The position numbers and the translations under genes were made by a program. A stretch of 64,000 bases of DNA, taken from the NCBI GenBank assembly GCA_903870685.1, contig CAIQDX010000102.1:62001-126000 (forward strand). Direction: 5' to 3'. Every line of letters begins with the position of its first letter. Positions within the stretch are counted from its first letter, which is position 1. Source of the DNA: an uncultured Chitinophagaceae bacterium. Lineage in GTDB: Bacteria > Bacteroidota > Bacteroidia > Chitinophagales > Chitinophagaceae. Under the pieces are notes generated by a model. It made no database searches, had not been told where the DNA came from, and saw nothing but the letters and a program-made list of their open reading frames with translations. This document shows, piece after piece, positions 54,380 to 61,683 of the stretch.

Positions 54380-55351
54380 ATGAGTTATTCATCCGGCTCA
54401 ACTTCGCAGCCACCACAAAAAGACAATCGTAAAGTAATATATGCACTTTTAATTGGTGCACTAGTTCTCACTTGGGGGTATTTGATTTATGATAAAAGTC
54501 AAAACAAGCAAGAGATTATTTATAAGGATAGACTAATTTCAAATGTTAGTAACGCAAAAGATTCTTTGCAATCTTTATTTAATGATGCATCTGCAAGAGC
54601 CGATTCTTTAACAGGAAGCAATGTTCAATTAACAGGTGCATTGGCTGAAAAGAATGGTGAAATATTAAAATTAAAATCTAATATCGGTAGCATCTTAAAA
54701 AAGAAAAATGCAACTGATGCTGAATTGAAACAAGCAAAAGAAATGATCTCTGAATTGAATGGCAAAATTGATGGTTTGTTTGTTGAGATCACAAAATTAA
54801 AAGGCGAAAACAAAGAATTAACTTCTGCCAATCAACAATTGAATACTGAAAAAACGCAGTTAACAAACGAGAAAGGTCAATTGCAAACTAATCTTTCTAA
54901 AACACAAGCTGAGAAAGCAAATGTTGAAGATCTTGCTTCTACTTTACATGCATCAAACATTGCAGTTAGTGCTGTAAAAGTAAAAGGTGATGGCAGTCAG
55001 AAACAAACTTCTTCTGCAAAACGTGCAGATCTGTTTGTGATCAGTTGTTTACTCGATGAAAATCGTGTAACACCTAGCGGAAAGAAAACTTTGTATGTTA
55101 GTGTTTTAAATCCTGATGGAACTCCATCAGGTACTGAAGGCACATTTAAATCAAGAGATGCCCTTGATGTTGCTTATTCAAATAAGGTAGAAGTCGATTA
55201 TTTAACAGGCAAAGCATTACCCGTTTCTTTCAGTTGGAAGCCAGGTGCTAAATTTCAAGCAGGCGAATATAAAATCGTGATCTATCACAACGGATTTAAA
55301 ATTGGTGAAGGCAAAAAGGATTTGAAAAAAGGTGGATTTTTAGGTTTGTAA
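54380..55351 (+). CDS. coiled-coil membrane protein, paralogue 2
   Basis: A 323-aa protein with the same architecture as its neighbour: MSYSSGSTSQPPQKDNRK tail, membrane helix 19-37 ending LTWGYLIYDKS, coiled coil (about 40-195) and the C-terminal beta domain with CLLDENRVTPSGKKTLYVSV. Long blocks match paralogue 1, for example LKSNIGSILKKKNATDAELK and VEDLASTLHASNI. Function unknown. Confidence 0.75.
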   Translation: MSYSSGSTSQPPQKDNRKVIYALLIGALVLTWGYLIYDKSQNKQEIIYKDRLISNVSNAKDSLQSLFNDASARADSLTGSNVQLTGALAEKNGEILKLKSNIGSILKKKNATDAELKQAKEMISELNGKIDGLFVEITKLKGENKELTSANQQLNTEKTQLTNEKGQLQTNLSKTQAEKANVEDLASTLHASNIAVSAVKVKGDGSQKQTSSAKRADLFVISCLLDENRVTPSGKKTLYVSVLNPDGTPSGTEGTFKSRDALDVAYSNKVEVDYLTGKALPVSFSWKPGAKFQAGEYKIVIYHNGFKIGEGKKDLKKGGFLGL

Positions 55352-55378
55352 TTTATTCATATATTCAGATAAAGCCAC

Positions 55379-55411
55379 GAGGCAGTTATTCGTTAACTGC
55401 CTCATTTTTTT
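55379..55411 (+). terminator. strong terminator after paralogue 2
   Basis: Stem GAGGCAGTTA / TAACTGCCTC with a five-base loop followed by a seven-T run. Its T-run is shared with the A-rich end of repeat copy I on the opposite strand. Confidence 0.9.
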
Positions 55412-55481
55412 GTTACCAACGGTATAACTTAAATCGTCTTTACTGGCGTCGCACTCTTCAACGTTTAGTACTTTATTCAAC
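55407..55481 (-). repeat. dispersed intergenic repeat, copy I
   Basis: On the minus strand: GTTGAATAAAGTACTAAACG, TTGAAG, core GAGTGCGACGCCAG (one change from the consensus CAAC), a variable middle and CGTTGGTAACAAAAAAA. It fills the spacer between paralogue 2 and the histidine kinase. Confidence 0.8.
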
Positions 55482-55513
55482 AAGGTTTCACAATTAATCT
55501 TATTTTTAGAACC

Positions 55514-56665
55514 ATGATCCAACAATGGTTTAATTGGAGAACATCATTAGCTTTCATTGCCATCTGCATTGTTAGCGGCACAATTTTTTACTCACAATAT
55601 CTTGCAAAAAAAATTGCAAAAGAAGAACGCCAAAATGTTGAAGCTTGGGTTGAAGCACAAAAGACAATCTTGCATTCATCCGATAGTATCAGTTTGAATT
55701 TAGCTGTAAAAATTTCAAGCGATAATAATTCCATCCCAATCATCGAGACAAATGAGAAAGACAGCATCACTAGTAATTATGTAAACATCGACAGTATAGA
55801 AGTAAAAAATGATAAAACATATCTTTCCAAAAAAATAAATGAATTCAAACAACACAGAGCACCGATTATTTTAATAATTAAGCAATCGCCATATACCGCT
55901 AATAAATATTATTACGGCGAAAGTGTTTTATTAAAGGAAATAAAATACTATCCAATTGTTCAATTATTTATTGTTGCATTATTTATTATTGTTGTAATTA
56001 TTGCACAACGAATCAACCATCAAAGTACGCAGAATCAAGTGTGGGCGGGCATGGCAAAAGAAACGGCACATCAGCTGGGAACTCCTGTTACAAGTTTACA
56101 AGGGTGGATCGAAATGCTTAAAGAAATAAAAGGCAACGAAAAAATTACGCCCGAGATCGAAAAAGATATTAATCGATTATTATTAGTCTCCGATCGTTTT
56201 GGCAAAATAGGCAGCACTCCTCATCTCGAAGAAAAAAATATTGTTGTTCAGGTTCAATCCATGATTGATTATATAAAAAGAAGAGCAGGAAATAATATTG
56301 AGTTTGCTTTAAACACTAATTCAGAAAACATTTTTGCAAAAATTTCTCCGCCATTATTTGATTGGGTAATAGAAAACTTATTAAAGAATGCTTTGGATGC
56401 AATGGAAGGAAATGGAAATATTATTATTAACCTCGAAGAAAATAAATCTCAAATCTTAATAGATATAATTGATAACGGAAAAGGAATAAGTAAAAAAAAT
56501 GTGAGTAAAGTTTTCAAACCAGGTTTCACAACTAAGAAACGCGGATGGGGATTAGGGCTTACGCTCACTAAGCGGATTATTGAGCAATATCACAAAGGGA
56601 AAATCTTTGTGAAACATAGTGAACTAGGCAAAGGCACCACGTTCAGAATAATACTGAATAAATAA
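55514..56665 (+). CDS. sensor histidine kinase
   Basis: A 383-aa kinase. Two membrane helices (about 9-27 and 148-165) enclose a periplasmic domain of about 120 residues. The phospho-acceptor box is AKETAHQLGTPVTSLQGW with His186. The catalytic domain has ENLLKNALDAM (N box), DNGKGI (G1), FKPGFTTK (F) and GWGLGLTLTKRIIEQY (G2). No response regulator is adjacent, so it is an orphan in this window. The signal is unknown. Confidence 0.92.
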   Translation: MIQQWFNWRTSLAFIAICIVSGTIFYSQYLAKKIAKEERQNVEAWVEAQKTILHSSDSISLNLAVKISSDNNSIPIIETNEKDSITSNYVNIDSIEVKNDKTYLSKKINEFKQHRAPIILIIKQSPYTANKYYYGESVLLKEIKYYPIVQLFIVALFIIVVIIAQRINHQSTQNQVWAGMAKETAHQLGTPVTSLQGWIEMLKEIKGNEKITPEIEKDINRLLLVSDRFGKIGSTPHLEEKNIVVQVQSMIDYIKRRAGNNIEFALNTNSENIFAKISPPLFDWVIENLLKNALDAMEGNGNIIINLEENKSQILIDIIDNGKGISKKNVSKVFKPGFTTKKRGWGLGLTLTKRIIEQYHKGKIFVKHSELGKGTTFRIILNK

Positions 56666-56670
56666 ATAAT

Positions 56671-56973
56671 TTATTCAGCTTCTTCTTCACTTGGAATTCG
56701 ACCACCATTCAAACCAAAACAATTCATAACAGCATACCATTGTTGTAATGATTGTTGTGATGTTGTTTCGGTAAATAAATCTGCTTCGCTGCATAGATCA
56801 AGTAATTCATTCTGATGCTTTGTTCTGTCCAATAGCGAAGTTTTGTTGTCGGATAATCTTTTAAAGCTTTGTCTGATTCGATTTAATTTTTCATCCGACA
56901 AATGATCGAATGCATGGTCGTGCATTAATTGCCCTGCTGCATTTACTAATAATTGTTCCGATCGTGTTTTCAT
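56671..56973 (-). CDS. small acidic helical protein of unknown function
   Basis: Not recognised. A 100-aa helical protein (ATG 56973; an alternative ATG lies at 56994). Contains DEKLNRIRQSFKRLSDNK and ends NGGRIPSEEEAE. No signal peptide. Convergent with the histidine kinase, 5 nt between the stops. Confidence 0.6.
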   Translation of the reverse strand: MKTRSEQLLVNAAGQLMHDHAFDHLSDEKLNRIRQSFKRLSDNKTSLLDRTKHQNELLDLCSEADLFTETTSQQSLQQWYAVMNCFGLNGGRIPSEEEAE

Positions 56974-57151
56974 ACAATTTAATTTAGTCTGCAAATATTT
57001 AATAACTGCAAGTACTTAATTAGACAACAAAGTTCCGCTTTTAGTCTGTTAGCAAATTGTTACGACATAAAACATGTGCATAAAATGGGGATTACAATAA
57101 AAGTAATTGCTTTAAAATTAGCAATTCTCGGATGATGCTTCGTGTAAAAAT

Positions 57152-58180
57152 CTATTCAAGTGCCGATTGATATTCCTGCAATAATCGAATTTGATTTCTT
57201 GCTCTTACTAAATTGTGCGCTGGATATTTGCAACCATAATAAACATCGTTATTAATATAATCTGCAAGAAAACGAATGGCTTGCATGTAAATCAAAACTT
57301 CTCCAGACAAGAAAAAATTATCCTTTTCAAACGAACTCAACACTTCACCTATTCCTTTCAAATATCCGTCCTGTATAGATTTCATAAAGTCTTTGCGAAT
57401 AATAATCTTATTTAAATCTGCCTCTTCTTCCGAAACAGGACAAACATAAGTGCGCATCATATCACCAACATCACTTAAAAAATACCCTGGCATGATTGTA
57501 TCCAGATCAATCACACATAATCCCTTGTTATCAGCATCAAATAAAACGTTTGATATTTTTGTATCGTGATGGGTTACTCTTTGCTTGACATCCGGATGAT
57601 GAATAAAATTTTCGAATTTATCAACAATATTTTTTTTTGATTGAATGAATGAAATATCAATTTTCATTTCTTCAATTCTTTCCGGATTACCTGATTGAAT
57701 AGCATCTTCAAATTGATGATATCGCAAAGATAAATTATGAAAATCAGGCAGTGTTATTTTTAATTGCGAAGCATCTAATTCATTTAGTAAAGCTGTAAAT
57801 TTTCCAAATTGATGAGCAGCTTCAAAAGCCTGGTTGGCTGTTTGAACTACATCAATCGTAAAAGAATTCTTTATAAAACTAAAACTTCGATAATAACCAT
57901 CTTCAATACAGCAAAGCGTTTCAGCATTATTATTTGCTATAGGAGAAGTGAATAAATATTCGGGATGATTTATTTTAAAATAAGACGAAAGCAATTTTAA
58001 ATTGTCATCAATAAAATCCGGTCGTTTAAAAATTGAAGTATTTATTTTCTGCAAAATAAATACTTCATCGTCATTTATAACTTTCCAAGTATTGTTAATC
58101 AAACCGGAATGAATGCTTGAAAAGTTTGCATTCTTCCAGCCATAAAAATCGCAGATCGTTTTAAAAATGTTTTCATTCAT
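57152..58180 (-). CDS. APH-fold sugar kinase (N-acetylhexosamine kinase-like)
   Basis: A 342-aa aminoglycoside phosphotransferase-fold protein. The catalytic loop is VTHHDTKISNVLFD (Asp as base), then VIDLDT (metal Asp) and an N-terminal lobe starting SIHSGLINNTWKV. Family members of this size include N-acetylhexosamine 1-kinase (NahK) and related choline/homoserine kinases. It diverges from a glycosylasparaginase gene across 55 nt, which fits a GlcNAc-handling role (inference). ATG 58180 preferred. Confidence 0.8.
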   Translation of the reverse strand: MNENIFKTICDFYGWKNANFSSIHSGLINNTWKVINDDEVFILQKINTSIFKRPDFIDDNLKLLSSYFKINHPEYLFTSPIANNNAETLCCIEDGYYRSFSFIKNSFTIDVVQTANQAFEAAHQFGKFTALLNELDASQLKITLPDFHNLSLRYHQFEDAIQSGNPERIEEMKIDISFIQSKKNIVDKFENFIHHPDVKQRVTHHDTKISNVLFDADNKGLCVIDLDTIMPGYFLSDVGDMMRTYVCPVSEEEADLNKIIIRKDFMKSIQDGYLKGIGEVLSSFEKDNFFLSGEVLIYMQAIRFLADYINNDVYYGCKYPAHNLVRARNQIRLLQEYQSALE

Positions 58181-58235
58181 TTTACCAAAGTACAAACAAT
58201 TTCTTCTCCGTATCTTTCATCTACAATATTTTTAA

Positions 58236-59249
58236 ATGGAAAGAAGAAAATTTTTAGAATTTAGTTCCTTAGGATTATCGGCTATTACTTTCTCATCATT
58301 CAAATCATCATCACCAATTCGTAAACCAATTGTTATTTCAACATGGGATGCGGGCATTGAAGCAAACAAAACTGCATGGAAAATATTAAGCATCGGCGGT
58401 AGTGCATTGGATGCAGTTGAAAAAGGTGTAATGGTAACAGAATCTTCGCAAAACTGTTGTGTTGGATTGGGCGCAAACCCAGACCGAGATGGGTTTGTAA
58501 CATTGGATGCAAGTATCATGGACCATCAATTTAATTGTGGCTCTGTGGCTTTTTTAGAAAGAATAAAACATCCCATTTCTGTTGCAAGAAGAGTAATGGA
58601 AAAAACGCCGCATGTAATGTTAGTGGGCGAAGGTGCACAACAATTTGCAGTTGCTGAAGGCTTTCCACTTGAAAGCGATAAATTAAGCAATGATGCAAAA
58701 AAAGCTTATGAAAATTGGTTGAAAAAAAGTGAATACAACCCTATAATTAATATTGAAAGAACAAAAGGAAATAATGCATTTGCTCCACCAAAATTAGAGA
58801 CCGGCGAATGGAATCATGACACGATCGGGATGGTTGCTATGGATGCAAATGGGAACTTAAGCGGCAGCTGTACCACAAGCGGCATGGGTTTTAAAATGCG
58901 TGGACGTGTTGGTGATTCGCCAATTATTGGTGCCGGATTATTTGTTGATAATGAAGTTGGTGCAGCTACTGCAACAGGACAAGGTGAAGATGTGATAAGA
59001 ATATGCGGATCGCATTTGGTGGTTGAATTTATGCGACAAGGTTTGAACCCGGAAATGGCATGTAAAAAAGCTGTAGAAAGAATTATTAAAGCAAAAGGAG
59101 TTGAAAAAAGCAAACAGATACAAGTTGGATTTATCGCCATCAACAAGCAGGGTGATTATGGTGGTTACTGTATTCAGAAAGGATTCAACTTTGCTGTTTG
59201 TTATGCCGAAGAAAAAAATTTCTTAGTTGATGGAAAATTTATTTTATAA
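58236..59249 (+). CDS. N4-(beta-N-acetylglucosaminyl)-L-asparaginase (glycosylasparaginase)
   Basis: A 337-aa Ntn-hydrolase that cleaves the GlcNAc-Asn bond of glycoasparagines after self-cleavage. The catalytic Thr follows NHD: DTIGMVAMDANGNLSGSC with Thr196 as the new N-terminus. GRVGDSPIIGAGLFVDN and GQGEDVIRICGSH are conserved. A twin-arginine-like MERRKFLEFSSLGLSAI leader suggests export. The divergent kinase gene may take the released sugar. Confidence 0.9.
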   Translation: MERRKFLEFSSLGLSAITFSSFKSSSPIRKPIVISTWDAGIEANKTAWKILSIGGSALDAVEKGVMVTESSQNCCVGLGANPDRDGFVTLDASIMDHQFNCGSVAFLERIKHPISVARRVMEKTPHVMLVGEGAQQFAVAEGFPLESDKLSNDAKKAYENWLKKSEYNPIINIERTKGNNAFAPPKLETGEWNHDTIGMVAMDANGNLSGSCTTSGMGFKMRGRVGDSPIIGAGLFVDNEVGAATATGQGEDVIRICGSHLVVEFMRQGLNPEMACKKAVERIIKAKGVEKSKQIQVGFIAINKQGDYGGYCIQKGFNFAVCYAEEKNFLVDGKFIL

Positions 59250-59348
59250 GAATAAATTTTTGTAACATTACAAAGCTAAAAAGTTAATTATAAAACTTCG
59301 TAGACATATCATTTGAAGAATAAAGTATTTCATCTTTAAAAAATAATT

Positions 59349-60074
59349 ATGAGAAACACCTTAGAACTTGCTGTATTTAATATTGAATCAGCATTAACTG
59401 CTGCTAAAGGCGGCGCCGATAGACTTGAAATATGTGAGAATTATGCCAATGGTGGCACTACTCCATCTTATGGTATTTTAAAAATTTTACGAAACAAAGT
59501 ATCGATTCCTGTTTTTGTTATGCTTTGTCCTCGTGCAGGTGATTTTGTTTATACCGATGAAGAATTTGAAGTAATTAAAAAAGATATTTTGATTTGCAAG
59601 AAGCTAAATTTCGATGGTGTTGTGTGTGGCATTTTAAAAACTGATGGAAGTATTGATGTGCCAAGAACTTCTGAATTAGTTCAACTTGCATATCCCATGG
59701 AATTCACATTCCACAGGGCTTTTGACCGATGTAAAGACCCATTGAAAGCATTGGAAGATATCATTGATTGCGGTTGCAATCGCATTTTAACAAGTGGTCA
59801 GGTTCCAAATGCATTAGGTGGAAAAAAAACAATTAAACAATTAATTCAAAAGGCAAATAATAGAATTACTATTTTGGCTGGTGGCGGAATAAGAAGTAAT
59901 AATATCGCCGAAATAAAACAATTTACCGGCGCCACAGAATTTCATAGTTCAGCAAAAAAAATAGTGCCTTCAAAAATGCAATTCATCAATCCAAAAATGA
60001 AAGATGATTTGAATCAGGTAAGTGTAGATGTGGAAGAAATAAAAAAGATGAAAAAAATTATTTCAAAGAAATAA
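59349..60074 (+). CDS. cutC: copper homeostasis protein CutC
   Basis: A 241-aa TIM-barrel protein. AAKGGADRLEICENYANGGT near 17, VMLCPRAGDFVYTDEE, FDGVVCGILK, FHRAFDRCKDP and CNRILTSGQVPNALGG follow CutC. CutC binds copper in some species; the exact role is debated. Single gene. Confidence 0.92.
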   Translation: MRNTLELAVFNIESALTAAKGGADRLEICENYANGGTTPSYGILKILRNKVSIPVFVMLCPRAGDFVYTDEEFEVIKKDILICKKLNFDGVVCGILKTDGSIDVPRTSELVQLAYPMEFTFHRAFDRCKDPLKALEDIIDCGCNRILTSGQVPNALGGKKTIKQLIQKANNRITILAGGGIRSNNIAEIKQFTGATEFHSSAKKIVPSKMQFINPKMKDDLNQVSVDVEEIKKMKKIISKK

Positions 60075-60083
60075 TAAAATAAT

Positions 60084-60141
60084 TATTTTTTTACCTGCTT
60101 CAGTATTTCATAGCGTCGTTCCTTGCGTCGCACACTTGTAC
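60084..60141 (-). repeat. dispersed intergenic repeat, copy J
   Basis: On the minus strand: AGTACAAGTGTGCGACGCA, core GTGTGCGACGCAAG (60122-60135), CTATGAAATACTG and GCAGGTAAAAAAATAA. It lies between cutC and the HEAT-like gene. Confidence 0.8.
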
Positions 60142-60153
60142 TGCATAACTTTG
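60123..60153 (+). promoter_or_regulatory. promoter of the HEAT-like gene, overlapping repeat copy J
   Basis: TTG at 60123-60125, which lies in the repeat core, is followed by a 20-bp spacer and TAACTTTG (60146-60153), an exact -7 box. The ATG at 60173 is 19 nt downstream. The repeat may therefore supply the -33 box. Confidence 0.5.
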
Positions 60154-60172
60154 TGCAACTATTCTTTCCATC

Positions 60173-60736
60173 ATGATCATTCGCGATGAGATATTAAAAG
60201 AACATTCTCGAACAAATGCTTTGAAGATCGCATCTTATGCCTGTTCTTCTAAAAAGAATTTTAAAGAATTAATGCAGTGTTTTCTAGATAAAGAATATCG
60301 TGTTGCACAAAGAGCAGCTTGGAGTGTAAGTTGGGCGTCGCGACAAAAACCTGAAATGATCGAGCCTTACATTAAAACATTGGTTGAACAATTAAAAAGA
60401 AAAGATGTTCACCAGGCAGTGATAAGAAATACAGTAAGAATTTTTGAAGAACTCGAATTACCAAAAGCATTTCATGGCGAAGTAATGAACGCCTGTTTTT
60501 ATTTTATTGAAGAACCGTCTACACCAGTTGCGATAAAATCATTTTCATTAACTATTCTATTCAATCTTTCTAAACAATATCCCGAAATAAAAAATGAATT
60601 AAGATTGATCATTGAAGAAAGATGGGATACCGAAACAGCAGCATTTAAAGCAAGAGGAAAGAAAATATTAAAATCTTTCAAAACAAATAATCAACACGAA
60701 ACATTTTTTGGAAAACATAAATTTATATCAAACTAA
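60173..60736 (+). CDS. HEAT-repeat-like protein of unknown function
   Basis: A 187-aa soluble helical protein with repeated pairs of helices (KIASYACSSKKNFKELMQC, VAQRAAWSVSWASRQKPEM, DVHQAVIRNTVRIFEELEL), the pattern of HEAT/ARM-like scaffolds. No catalytic motif. The last codons and stop lie in a 40-bp palindrome. Upstream of rnpB (opposite strand). Confidence 0.75.
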   Translation: MIIRDEILKEHSRTNALKIASYACSSKKNFKELMQCFLDKEYRVAQRAAWSVSWASRQKPEMIEPYIKTLVEQLKRKDVHQAVIRNTVRIFEELELPKAFHGEVMNACFYFIEEPSTPVAIKSFSLTILFNLSKQYPEIKNELRLIIEERWDTETAAFKARGKKILKSFKTNNQHETFFGKHKFISN

Positions 60737-60760
60737 AATTAATTTTAGTTTGATATAAAT
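60721..60760. terminator. perfect 40-bp palindrome between the HEAT-like gene and rnpB
   Basis: Two 20-bp arms, perfectly complementary and without any loop, start within the last codons of the HEAT-like gene (stop at 60734-60736) and end 7 nt before the rnpB 3' end. It can fold in both transcripts and probably ends both. It is nearly pure A/T and no U-run follows in the plus direction, so terminator activity is uncertain. Confidence 0.65.
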
Positions 60761-60767
60761 AAAAAAA

Positions 60768-61109
60768 CTACAAACCTCATAAGCCGGATTCTGTTTCTAA
60801 ACTATCATTTATCTGCGATAAACATTACTGTTTACCTGTTGCTGCCTACCCTGAGCCTTGAACGAGCAGCTCTCAAAACGGCTCTATACGTGGCATTACA
60901 GCACCCAAGGTTTACCCGCTGTTACTGTTACCATTAACAGCTGTGAGCTCTTACCTCACATTTTCATCTTTACCATTTGCATGGCAGTTATTTTCTGCGG
61001 CACTTTCTCTTTCAAGAAAACTTGAAGCCGGTTATTCGCCGGTAGGTTGCTCTATGCTGTCCGGACTTTCCTTCCCGAATAAATTCGAGACGATAGTTCG
61101 GGTTTGTAG
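60768..61109 (-). ncRNA. rnpB: RNase P RNA, bacterial class A
   Basis: The minus strand begins CTACAAACCCGAAC, continues GGGAAGGAAAGTCCGGAC (the conserved CR-I segment) and ends ACAGAATCCGGCTTATGAGG then GGTTTGTAG, which pairs with the 5' CTACAAACC as helix P1. The length of 342 nt is normal. It is the catalytic RNA for tRNA 5' maturation. Confidence 0.96.
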
Positions 61110-61168
61110 AATTGTAAAGGTAATTGATTGTATGTTTTTATTTATTAATCGTATTTATTGAAATAAAA

Positions 61169-61198
61169 AAGTACCTCAACCAAATGCTGAGATACTTC
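61169..61198 (-). terminator. terminator of the 69-aa gene
   Basis: Stem TTGAGGTACTT-type with a nine-base loop: AAGTACCTCA / TGAGATACTT, T-run on the minus strand, 29 nt after the stop of the gene at 61227. Confidence 0.7.
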
Positions 61199-61226
61199 TT
61201 TCTTAATAACCTTTGAGGTATAAAAA

Positions 61227-61436
61227 TTACATTCCCCACCTGTTTGTTAATTTCAAACGTAAGGCAGGTTTCATTTGTCTTTGAATTTTCCAAAGATCAG
61301 CAACACAAAGATTTTGTGCTTGATCCTGATTCTTAACATCAACATTTGTAGCCACTGTTTCTTTTACCTCAGTTACTAATTGTTTCAATTCTTCTGCTTC
61401 CATTTTCACAATAGAATGCTTTACATTACTGTTCAT
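61227..61436 (-). CDS. small protein of unknown function, 69 aa
   Basis: Not recognised. MNSNVKHSIVKMEAEELKQL followed by a Val/Glu-rich segment and a basic C-terminus with CVADLWKIQRQMKPALRLKL, ending NRWGM. No membrane helix. It has its own terminator and long AT-rich upstream region, which supports a real gene. Function unknown. Confidence 0.65.
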   Translation of the reverse strand: MNSNVKHSIVKMEAEELKQLVTEVKETVATNVDVKNQDQAQNLCVADLWKIQRQMKPALRLKLTNRWGM

Positions 61437-61631
61437 AATTGTGTCTCTTTTTTTTGTTCTTCAATAAAATTTTTCGGGCAAGAATCGAACAAAGTATAAT
61501 TACTTTACTAACACAGAGGGCAAACTAACATCAAACTTTTGAAGTGTATCAGATACCTTAAATAGTGATGCAAATGTACATCATTTTTTTTAAAGCATAT
61601 TTATGAAACTGTTAATGATTGATATGATAAA

Positions 61632-61660
61632 CAAAAAGCCTTCGCATTTCTGCAAAGGAT
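61632..61660 (-). terminator. terminator of dnaK
   Basis: Minus-strand hairpin CCTTTGCA / TGCGAAGG with a four-base loop and a T-run after it, 24 nt after the dnaK stop. Confidence 0.75.
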
Positions 61661-61683
61661 TTTAGAAAATTTTATAAAAAAAA

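Noticed and set aside
60943-61161. Open frame on the plus strand across rnpB
   Set aside because: It lies within the RNase P RNA, whose conserved segments and P1 pairing are clear on the minus strand.
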